A stretch of DNA of 34,693 nt from the NCBI GenBank assembly GCA_945871425.1, contig CAMBVS010000045.1:1-34693 (forward strand), read 5' to 3'. Below, piece after piece: positions 20,405 through 26,134 of this stretch. The notes beneath the pieces are model-generated. The model was not told where the DNA came from. It searched no databases and was given only the letters and a program-made list of their open reading frames with translations. A program made the translations under genes and the position numbers. The DNA is from Rhizobium sp. Q54. GTDB taxonomy: Bacteria > Pseudomonadota > Alphaproteobacteria > SHVZ01. Position 1 is the stretch's first letter, and every line of letters starts with the position of its first letter.

Positions 20405-21889
20405 CTAGCGCGCGACGGACGTCTCGCGGAGGTATCGGGTCGAACGGGTGGCAATCAGCTCGTAGCCCTGCACGTTGTTGCGGACGGCGGTGAACAGCGT
20501 TGCGTAGGCCAGGTGCGAGATCGGGCCGCGGCACGCAAGGATCTGCTGCGCCTCCTTGTACGCCGCCTGACGCTTCGCCTTGTCCTGCATGGTGCGGGCG
20601 TCGTCGAGCAGCTTGTCGAGCGCCGGGTTCGAATACTTGAACACGTTGGTCGACCCGCCGGTGCGGAAGGTTCGATAGAAGTAGTCGTCCGGGTCGGGAC
20701 TGCCGCCGTTCTGCGAGACGAACGCCTCGAAGTTGGAATTGCGCCAGTCCTGGATGAACTTGCCCTGCTCCTGGATCTCGAGCGTCGCTTTGAAGCCGGC
20801 GGCGTTCAGCTGCGCCTGGACGACCTGGGCGACGTCGCGGACGGTCTGGATCGAACCGAGCACCTTCAGCGTCACCGGCACCTCGCCGGAGAAGCCAGCC
20901 TCCTTCAAGAGCGCCTTCGCCTTGTTCGCATCCGGCGTGTAGCAGGAGAACTGGCCGACCGGCGTCGCCCAGTCGGTGAGCGCCGGCGACAACGGACCGC
21001 CGGGAACGGCATGGCCGAAATAGGCGGCCTGCGCGATCTTGGCCCGGTCGACGGCGAGATTGAACGCCTCGCGGACGGCCGGCTTGTCGAAGGGCGCCTG
21101 GGTGGTGTTGAAACCAACCAGAGAATAGGCGAGATCGCGGGTCTCGAGCAGCCTGACGGCCGAGTTGCCCCGCAACGCAACCGCGGTCGAGGCGTCGAGC
21201 GACGGCATGAACTGGTAGATGCCGGTCGAGATGCCGACCTGGCGCGTCGAGGCTTCCGGCACGATGTTGATCTTGAGGCCGGCGAGCTTGGGCAGGCCTT
21301 TGTCCCAGTAGCCATCATGCTTGGCGAGCTGGAGATAGGTGTCCGGCACCCACTGCGTCAGCTTGAAGGGGCCGGTGCCGTTGGCCTCGCGCTGCAGGTC
21401 GCCGTGATTGGCGGGCACGATCGAGAGAACGATCAGCTGGGAGAGGAACGGCGCGGACGGGTCGGTCAGCTCGACCACCACGTCGTCGGCGACGGTCGAG
21501 ACCGATTTGACCAGGGTGAAGCGGCTGGCGAAGGGCGAGCCGGTTTCCTTCTTGAGCAGGCGCTCGAAGGAATAGACCACGTCGGCCGCGGTGATTGGCT
21601 TGCCGTTGTGGAAGGTGCCGCCCTTGCGGATCTTGAACGTGTAGACCTTGCCATCCGAGCTGACGCTCCAGGACTCGGCCACCGCCGGCACCACCCGGAG
21701 GTCCTTGTCGATCGAGGTCAGGCCCTCGTAAATGTTGCCGTTGACCAGCGCGGTCGAGAAGGCGGTCGCGACATGCGGGTCGAGGCCGACCGGTGAGGCG
21801 TCGGTCGCGACCTCCAGCACCTGGGCCGCGGCGGCCAGCGGCACGACGAGCGCAACCGCAAAGGCGGCGCGCTTCACGAAACGGATCAT
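20405..21889 (-). CDS. Periplasmic solute-binding protein, SBP_bac_5 (peptide/opine ABC importer)
   Basis: 494 aa. MIRFVKRAAFAVALVVPLAAAAQ is a signal peptide. The mature protein has the family-5 binding-protein pattern: LDPHVATAFSTALVNGNIYEGLTSID, then PAVAESWSVSSDGKVYTFKIRKGGTFHNGKPITAADVVYSFERLL, and GTGPFKLTQW. It captures the solute in the periplasm for the two downstream permeases. GGAGGAAA just upstream sets the ATG at 21889. A mobile element is inserted 74 nt upstream of the start. Substrate cannot be inferred from sequence. Confidence 0.95.
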   Translation of the reverse strand: MIRFVKRAAFAVALVVPLAAAAQVLEVATDASPVGLDPHVATAFSTALVNGNIYEGLTSIDKDLRVVPAVAESWSVSSDGKVYTFKIRKGGTFHNGKPITAADVVYSFERLLKKETGSPFASRFTLVKSVSTVADDVVVELTDPSAPFLSQLIVLSIVPANHGDLQREANGTGPFKLTQWVPDTYLQLAKHDGYWDKGLPKLAGLKINIVPEASTRQVGISTGIYQFMPSLDASTAVALRGNSAVRLLETRDLAYSLVGFNTTQAPFDKPAVREAFNLAVDRAKIAQAAYFGHAVPGGPLSPALTDWATPVGQFSCYTPDANKAKALLKEAGFSGEVPVTLKVLGSIQTVRDVAQVVQAQLNAAGFKATLEIQEQGKFIQDWRNSNFEAFVSQNGGSPDPDDYFYRTFRTGGSTNVFKYSNPALDKLLDDARTMQDKAKRQAAYKEAQQILACRGPISHLAYATLFTAVRNNVQGYELIATRSTRYLRETSVAR

Positions 21890-21919
21890 CGAGTTTCCTC
21901 CCAAAAGGCTTAGCGTGGC

Positions 21920-21948
21920 ATCTCACACTGCCGGGCGCCCGTCGTCAA
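21920..21948 (-). promoter_or_regulatory. Candidate promoter of the binding-protein operon
   Basis: On the minus strand TTGACG (21948-21943) and TGAGAT (21925-21920) are 17 nt apart. The -35 is strong, the -10 weak. The mobile-element target duplication begins 8 bp upstream of this -35 (21956), so the core promoter appears intact, though upstream activator sites could be displaced. Confidence 0.4.
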
Positions 21949-21955
21949 CTCGCCG

Positions 21956-21963
21956 CCGACGCC
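21956..21963. repeat. Target site duplication, left copy
   Basis: CCGACGCC directly abuts the left inverted repeat and is repeated exactly at 24945-24952. Eight bases (nine if the following G is counted) fits the duplications made by IS1-family transposases. Confidence 0.9.
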
Positions 21964-21980
21964 GGTAGTGTCTCAGTTTG
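21964..21980 (+). repeat. Left terminal inverted repeat
   Basis: GGTAGTGTCTCAGTTTG, 17 bp, perfect inverted match to 24928-24944. The GGT...TG-CTC start resembles IS1-family ends. The stop codon of the 87-aa passenger gene (21973-21975) lies inside it. Confidence 0.93.
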
Positions 21981-22236
21981 AAAGACGCAAAAACGCCAGC
22001 GCCGCCGCCTGACATAGCGCCGCTATGCTGGCCGCCGCTGCCGCCCAGCGATTCCACCATGTTTGGCGGTCGGCCGTTTCCAGGACGTCGACCCGTTTGC
22101 CGCCCTTCTCCTCAGTAATCTGAAACTCATTGCTATTGGAGTCTGCGATTACCGTTACGACGGTGGCCTTGAACCACAGGAGGGCCGCGCCGCAACCGAA
22201 CGCGGCGGCCATCCAGGTCAGAATCTCAACGGCCAC
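21973..22236 (-). CDS. Small passenger membrane protein (87 aa), unknown
   Basis: 87 aa with a GTG start, MAVEILTWMAAAFGCGAALLW as first membrane segment, a charged middle (TEEKGGKRVDVLETAD) and a second hydrophobic segment WAAAAASIAALCQAAALAFL near the C terminus. GGAG lies 6 nt before the GTG, overlapping the end of the transposase gene (9-nt gap), so it is translated from the transposase transcript. Its stop codon is formed by the left inverted repeat, so the gene moves with the element. No family recognised. A 15-bp palindrome (22013-22027) lies within the second hydrophobic segment. Confidence 0.6.
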   Translation of the reverse strand: MAVEILTWMAAAFGCGAALLWFKATVVTVIADSNSNEFQITEEKGGKRVDVLETADRQTWWNRWAAAAASIAALCQAAALAFLRLSN

Positions 22237-22245
22237 GGCTATCTC

Positions 22246-23124
22246 CTAGTATTGCTCGGCGGCCATCAGGGGCGCCTCAGGCTTCCGATCTTCGGCTTCC
22301 TCGATCAGCGCCACAACGTCCGACATATCCCACAGTTTCGTGGTGACGCCAGCGGCCATCGCGGGCGAGCACCGCAGCGTCTTATGCATACGCACGAAGT
22401 TGTAGAACATCATGTGGAGCGCCACGGCGTAGGCGTGGTTCTCGACCTTCTTTGAAAAAGCGTTCGTGAGCCGAGTAAAGCGGCGCATGTGCATCCGCAT
22501 GGTGAGGTTACTGCGCTCGGCAAACGACGTGCTGACGTGCTTCGGATCGGGCGAGCCGGTGACAGGCGTCTTGTGCGCCGCGACGAAGCCGGGCGGGCTG
22601 TAGCGGCCCTTCGCGCTCTCCGGCGCGGCCCCGTAGACCTTCACGAGCTGGGCATAGTCCACGTCGGCCCCGAAGGCGCTTTCAACCGCACTGAGATAGG
22701 CGCTGTGGCCGTCACTCGTAAGCTGGACGCGATTGCTGAGCCGCGAGGCCAGGTCCGAAATGAAAGCTGACGCGGCATTGCCATCGCGCGAGCCAACCAG
22801 CCACGACGGGATCAGCTTGGTATCGGCGCAAATCGCCGTCCAAGTCCACACGTCGCCGACGCCCGGATCAGCCTTCATCTCGGCCGGCACGTTCTTCGCC
22901 TTCGCGTACACGAACGACCAGATTTCATCGACCTGGAGCCGCTTGCAGGGAAGCTCGCGGAACACGCGATCCTGATACTCCGAGCAGACCTTGCCGGCAT
23001 CGATCAAGAGCTTGGTGACGGTGTTGATGCTGACGCCCGTGATGCGCGTAACGGCCCGGAGGCTGCTGCCCTCACAGAGGAGGGTAAGGATTGTTGCGCG
23101 GCGCTCAGACGACAGCTTGTTCAT
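22246..23124 (-). CDS. IS1-family transposase (single ORF, DDE)
   Basis: 292 aa, uninterrupted. The N terminus has a helix-turn-helix (SSLRAVTRITGVSINTVTKLL, about residues 20-40). The catalytic triad is D66 in QVDEIWSFVYAK, D138 in LTSDGHSAYL and E203 in FAERSNLTMRMHMRR, as in the IS1 family, followed by the conserved RFTRLTNAFSKK and a C-terminal MFYNFVRMHKTLR. Unlike classic IS1 there is no insA/insB frameshift. No ribosome binding site precedes the ATG, and the predicted transcript would start at or next to the ATG, so translation is probably leaderless. The 87-aa gene follows 9 nt downstream. Confidence 0.93.
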   Translation of the reverse strand: MNKLSSERRATILTLLCEGSSLRAVTRITGVSINTVTKLLIDAGKVCSEYQDRVFRELPCKRLQVDEIWSFVYAKAKNVPAEMKADPGVGDVWTWTAICADTKLIPSWLVGSRDGNAASAFISDLASRLSNRVQLTSDGHSAYLSAVESAFGADVDYAQLVKVYGAAPESAKGRYSPPGFVAAHKTPVTGSPDPKHVSTSFAERSNLTMRMHMRRFTRLTNAFSKKVENHAYAVALHMMFYNFVRMHKTLRCSPAMAAGVTTKLWDMSDVVALIEEAEDRKPEAPLMAAEQY

Positions 23125-23160
23125 GGCCCGGATGATACCGAGCCATGCTTAACCAGTCAA
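23122..23160 (-). promoter_or_regulatory. Transposase promoter with palindromic operator, leaderless start
   Basis: On the minus strand TTGACT (23160-23155) and TATCAT (23137-23132) are exactly 17 nt apart, a near-consensus sigma70 promoter. The -10 ends 7 nt before the ATG, so the mRNA would begin at about the start codon. Two 10-bp arms (CATGGCCCGG at 23122-23131, CCGAGCCATG at 23138-23147, 9 of 10 complementary) flank exactly the -10 hexamer. A second inverted repeat, ATGCTT/AAGCAT (23145-23164), covers the -35. Confidence 0.65.
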
Positions 23161-23176
23161 GCATTAGATCATTTTG

Positions 23177-24106
23177 CTAGAGAGGCCGTAAGCTCTTGAG
23201 AAAATAGGACTTAAGCTCTGTATCCGTCGCGTACGAAAGCTTCGTCCTTACGTTCAAAAGAGCCGAATAGCGCGTAACGACGGCCCAGTGTTCGGCGCGG
23301 TTGAACTCGTCAGCTAGCCGCCCCCGAACATCATCGCCTTCCGCGACCGCTAGGCGAAATGTGTCTGCCGTTACGTCGATCCCCATCAATACGCCGTTAA
23401 TCTCGATGTCATCTTGGGTCTCTGGGCTCGACTCTTCGATGATTTCCTTCAGGCGCATTAGCTCTTGCGGCTGAACCCGCACCTCATCGCGAACTTCAAG
23501 GCGTCTTCGCCACTCGATATCTGCGCCGATATCGAATTTCGAATGCTGATCCGCCCATCGATAAATACGTCGCAAGCCGGCTGGCCCTATCTCTTGTGCG
23601 AGCACCGAAATTTCGTCTCGACTCGTGGCCTTTATCGTTCGGAAAATTAGGGACACCGCTCGATCTAAATCGGACTCGCCGAGGAGTAGGCGCTCGTTGG
23701 GAATTGAGAACGCAAATCCAAGAGAGCCGTCGTAGGTGTAAGCGAAATCCAGCGACGTCAATGCGGCAATGTCGGCGCTAATGCGTGCCCGTATCTTTGG
23801 GACAGACCGAAGGGCGTCAAAGACGACTGATATGGCCTCTTGGAGGGCGGAAAGGGCGCCAGCAACGGCCGTCAGAGGATAGGAATTACCAGCCTCAGGA
23901 ATGAATCTATATCCAAGAACATCAACATGCTTTTGATTGGCCAGCTCAGCAAATTGCAGTTCCAGAACACGTTGCCGCTTTTGAATCCCAAGCATGTTGA
24001 TCTCAAGCGCATCATCGTCAGGATGAGCCGCAAACAACTCGTCCATTCGACGAACAGCAGCATGCGTTTGACGCAATTCGGCCGCCAGCTCGAATAGGGT
24101 TGTCAT
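23177..24106 (-). CDS. Passenger protein of unknown function (309 aa)
   Basis: 309 aa, soluble, no signal peptide. Residues 1-60 are helical and probably coiled-coil (TLFELAAELRQTHAAVRRMDEL; KRQRVLELQFAELANQ). A middle part includes hydrophobic AVAGALSALQEAISVVFDALRS (about 80-101) and strands FAYTYDGSLGFAFSI. The C-terminal 80 residues look beta-rich (INGVLMGIDVTADTFRLAVAEG then RGRLADEF). An R183-x4-H188 pattern recalls HEPN RNases but is isolated, so weak. The ATG overlaps the stop of the nucleotidyltransferase-like gene (ATGA, 24103-24106), so the two are coupled. No family assigned. Lower GC than the host. Confidence 0.75.
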   Translation of the reverse strand: MTTLFELAAELRQTHAAVRRMDELFAAHPDDDALEINMLGIQKRQRVLELQFAELANQKHVDVLGYRFIPEAGNSYPLTAVAGALSALQEAISVVFDALRSVPKIRARISADIAALTSLDFAYTYDGSLGFAFSIPNERLLLGESDLDRAVSLIFRTIKATSRDEISVLAQEIGPAGLRRIYRWADQHSKFDIGADIEWRRRLEVRDEVRVQPQELMRLKEIIEESSPETQDDIEINGVLMGIDVTADTFRLAVAEGDDVRGRLADEFNRAEHWAVVTRYSALLNVRTKLSYATDTELKSYFLKSLRPL

Positions 24107-24597
24107 ATGATGACGAATGGCAGTTTCAGCACGGCCAACCCCTTCGGTTTGTCTTCTCGGCTAAAGCCGAATTGCCGCAGCCAATAAGCCCTGTCCCACT
24201 CCCAGTTTCCGCCTGGCGCGGCCCCCGGAGCACGCTCAACAAAGGCGTACGCATCGCACCTGTAGTCCGGCTTTAGATCGGTTGTGTTTATCCATCGGAT
24301 CATTGACTTCTGTCGTATATCGGCTCCTCTCCAATTCGCCTCTTCGATGCGAGCCGCAAAATCGACGTCGTCTGGGTTGAGTTTCTGAGTGAGGAAGCTG
24401 CCGTTCACCCACACGTCCATCCTGAGCCCGCATGCGTTGAGTTGCGCGATGACGTTCTCAAGACCGCCCATGATCGAAGCGCGACTCAGCGAGCCTGGGA
24501 ATCTGTCGACGCAAAGAACTCGCAACGCATCGAGGCGCAGCTCATGAAACCCGTGCGCCAAGAGTGGCGGAAACTCCGGTTTTGGGGCGCCAGCCAT
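24103..24597 (-). CDS. DUF6932-like nucleotidyltransferase-fold protein
   Basis: 164 aa. The core VWVNGSFLTQKLNPDDVDF (residues 62-80) has the GS-x(9)-DxD pattern of minimal nucleotidyltransferases, with G66, S67, D77 and D79; D in YRCDAYAFV could be the third acidic residue. The flanks, PPLLAHGFHELRLDALRVLCVDRF at the N terminus and KPKGLAVLKL at the C terminus, match my recollection of DUF6932. I chose the ATG at 24597, 13 nt after the stop of the small basic protein; an open frame extends to 24930 but overlaps that gene in another frame. Middle gene of the cargo operon. Enzymatic activity is inferred, not shown. Confidence 0.7.
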   Translation of the reverse strand: MAGAPKPEFPPLLAHGFHELRLDALRVLCVDRFPGSLSRASIMGGLENVIAQLNACGLRMDVWVNGSFLTQKLNPDDVDFAARIEEANWRGADIRQKSMIRWINTTDLKPDYRCDAYAFVERAPGAAPGGNWEWDRAYWLRQFGFSREDKPKGLAVLKLPFVII

Positions 24598-24610
24598 CAG
24601 CCTGCGCCCG

Positions 24611-24856
24611 CTACGGCTTCTTGCCGTACCTCGCCTGGGCGGCCTTTCGGGCGATGTCGACGCGCTGTTCGGACGAAAGACTATTGGCCCGCGCCCGACC
24701 GCCCTTGAGTCCCCCCAGGCGCCCAAGCGCGACCGCCGCCGGATTCTTTTCCCGACTTGTCTCCAACTCCGCTCGTCCGCGATCTCCGCTCGCCATATCA
24801 ACAACGAACTTGGCGAGTTGGTTCGCGTCGCGGGGACGTTTCGGTTGCTTGGACAT
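24611..24856 (-). CDS. Small basic KGG-type protein (81 aa)
   Basis: 81 aa, strongly basic. Two conserved blocks of a widespread small-protein family are visible: RPRDANQLAKFVVDMASG (residues 8-25) and AVALGRLGGLKGGRARANSL (about 41-60) followed by SSEQRVDIARKAAQARYGKK. Members are often labelled histone-H1-like or nucleic-acid-binding by composition; their role is not established. It is first in the cargo operon, upstream of the nucleotidyltransferase-like gene, a position typical of an antitoxin or regulator. Repeated TCAAG/CTTGA motifs lie directly upstream. Confidence 0.75.
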   Translation of the reverse strand: MSKQPKRPRDANQLAKFVVDMASGDRGRAELETSREKNPAAVALGRLGGLKGGRARANSLSSEQRVDIARKAAQARYGKKP

Positions 24857-24859
24857 ATG

Positions 24860-24913
24860 CTCAAGGCTTGCATGCTTGAGCGGTCAAGGCAAGTGACCAG
24901 CGTCACAGTCAAG
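24860..24913 (-). promoter_or_regulatory. TCAAG repeat cluster upstream of the cargo operon
   Basis: TCAAG occurs at 24861-24865, 24884-24888 and 24909-24913, and its complement CTTGA at 24875-24879, giving overlapping inverted repeats (CTCAAG-N9-CTTGAG at 24860-24880; CTTGA-N4-TCAAG at 24875-24888). The stretch CATGCTTGAGCGGTCAAG resembles CATGCTTAACCAGTCAAG at the transposase -35 in 15 of 18 positions. TTGACC (24887-24882, minus) could be a -35, but no good -10 follows. Confidence 0.4.
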
Positions 24914-24927
24914 CCCCTACCTGCTGC

Positions 24928-24944
24928 CAAACTGAGACACTACC
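24928..24944 (-). repeat. Right terminal inverted repeat
   Basis: CAAACTGAGACACTACC, exact reverse complement of the left end. A GTGAC-CAGC-GTCAC inverted repeat (24893-24906) lies just inside and could be a subterminal binding site. Confidence 0.93.
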
Positions 24945-24952
24945 CCGACGCC
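24945..24952. repeat. Target site duplication, right copy
   Basis: CCGACGCC immediately outside the right inverted repeat, identical to 21956-21963. Confidence 0.9.
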
Positions 24953-24974
24953 GTTCCGGGCCGGCAACTTCCGC

Positions 24975-25019
24975 TTGGACGGGACCGGAGCTTCCCCCAT
25001 GATCCGGCCGATTCGGCCG
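24975..25019 (+). promoter_or_regulatory. Possible anmK promoter and palindrome
   Basis: TTGGAC (24975-24980) and CATGAT (24998-25003) are 17 nt apart, a weak promoter match. Just downstream, CGGCCGA-T-TCGGCCG (25005-25019) is a 15-bp palindrome that could be an operator or a leader hairpin, ending 16 nt before the anmK ATG. The mobile element ends 22 bp upstream of this -35. Confidence 0.25.
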
Positions 25020-25035
25020 CAAATGAGGTTCGAAA

Positions 25036-26130
25036 ATGAGCGGAATCGTGACCGCGCTCGGGTTGATGAGCGGCACCTCGATGGACGGCATCGACGTGGC
25101 GGTGATCGACACGGATGGCGAGCGGGTCTCCGGTTTCGGCCCGGCGACGACCTATCCCTACCCTGATGACGTCTCGGCCGATCTCCGCGCCCTGGTCGCC
25201 GACGCGAGGCGCGCCGAGACCGGCAACCACGCCGACTTGGACCGCCGGGTGACCGAGGCCCAGACCCGGGCCGTCGAGCAGCTGCTGAAAGGCGCCGGCA
25301 TCGACCGCGCCAAGATCGCCGTGGTCGGTTTCCACGGCCAGACCATCCTGCATCGTCCGGAGAAGCGAGTGACCTACCAGCTCGGCAACGGCGCGGCGAT
25401 GGCCGAGCGGCTCGGCATCGACGTGGTCAACCGCTTCCGCGACGCCGACCTTGCCGCTGGCGGCCAGGGCGCGCCGCTGGCGCCGCTCTATCACCGGGCG
25501 CTCGCCCGGGATCTCGAACGCCCGCTGGCCGTGCTCAACCTCGGCGGCGTCGGCAACGTGACCTACCTCGAAGGCGAGACCGTCATCGCCTTCGACACCG
25601 GCCCCGCCAACGCCATGATCGACGACTGGATGCTGAGGCACAGCGGACGCTCCTATGACGCCGATGGCAGGCTCGCCGCTACCGGCAAGGTCGACGAGAC
25701 GGCGCTGGCCAAGCTCATGGACAACGCCTACTTCGCGCTGAAGCCGCCGAAGTCCCTCGACCGCAACGACTTCTCCGCGGCCCCCGTGCAGGGCCTCAGT
25801 CCGGCCGATGGGGCTGCGACGCTGGTGGCCTTCACCGTCGAGACCGTGCGGCGCTCACTCGATCATCTGCCGGGCCGGCCGAGGCGTTGGCTCGTCACCG
25901 GCGGCGGCCGACTCAACCCGACGATCATGGCGGCGCTCGCCGAAGCGCTGAAGGCACCGGTGGCGCCGGTCGAGGCCGTCGGCTGGCAGGGCGACGCGCT
26001 GGAGGCACAGTGCTTCGCCTTCCTCGCCGTCCGCAGCCTTCGCGGCCTGCCGCTCAGCGTGCCGACGACGACCGGCGCGCCGAAGCCGATGACCGGCGGC
26101 GTGCTGAACCGCGCCCGCAAGGCGGCTTAG
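25036..26130 (+). CDS. anmK: Anhydro-N-acetylmuramic acid kinase
   Basis: 364 aa. Starts MSGIVTALGLMSGTSMDGID, the diagnostic AnmK phosphate-binding motif, with HGQTILHRPEKRVTYQLGNG, VVNRFRDADLAAGGQGAPLAPLYH, AVLNLGGVGNVTYL, FDTGPANAMIDDW and a late VTGGGRLNPTIM in hexokinase/actin-fold order. It phosphorylates and opens 1,6-anhydroMurNAc released in peptidoglycan recycling to MurNAc-6-phosphate, in the cytosol. It heads a plus-strand operon: the serine hydrolase starts 4 nt after its stop, then a DMT exporter and an NTF2-like protein. Confidence 0.97.
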   Translation: MSGIVTALGLMSGTSMDGIDVAVIDTDGERVSGFGPATTYPYPDDVSADLRALVADARRAETGNHADLDRRVTEAQTRAVEQLLKGAGIDRAKIAVVGFHGQTILHRPEKRVTYQLGNGAAMAERLGIDVVNRFRDADLAAGGQGAPLAPLYHRALARDLERPLAVLNLGGVGNVTYLEGETVIAFDTGPANAMIDDWMLRHSGRSYDADGRLAATGKVDETALAKLMDNAYFALKPPKSLDRNDFSAAPVQGLSPADGAATLVAFTVETVRRSLDHLPGRPRRWLVTGGGRLNPTIMAALAEALKAPVAPVEAVGWQGDALEAQCFAFLAVRSLRGLPLSVPTTTGAPKPMTGGVLNRARKAA

Positions 26131-26134
26131 GTCC

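Larger units (their letters stand above)
21964..24944. mobile_element. IS1-family element with passenger genes, 2981 bp
   Basis: Bounded by perfect 17-bp inverted repeats (GGTAGTGTCTCAGTTTG at 21964-21980 and its complement at 24928-24944) and flanked by an exact 8-bp duplication CCGACGCC. It encodes one IS1-type DDE transposase (22246-23124) and four further ORFs on the same strand: a small membrane protein, a 309-aa protein, a nucleotidyltransferase-like protein and a small basic protein. Simple IS1-type elements are about 0.7-1.2 kb, so over half of this one is cargo. Sampled lines in the cargo have 38-57% GC against about 67% in neighbouring host genes. Intact ends and intact transposase suggest recent insertion. 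Confidence 0.93.

Noticed and set aside
19598..21796. 732-aa open frame antisense to the importer genes
   Set aside because: Shadow of dppB-like and binding-protein genes; no family motif.
23177..24106. HEPN RNase domain in the 309-aa protein
   Set aside because: Only an R-x4-H string (183-188) suggests it; the surrounding sequence does not look like a HEPN helical bundle.
24598..24930. N-terminal extension of the nucleotidyltransferase-like gene to 24930
   Set aside because: It overlaps the well-conserved 81-aa gene in another frame and reads as Arg/Ser-rich low-complexity sequence.
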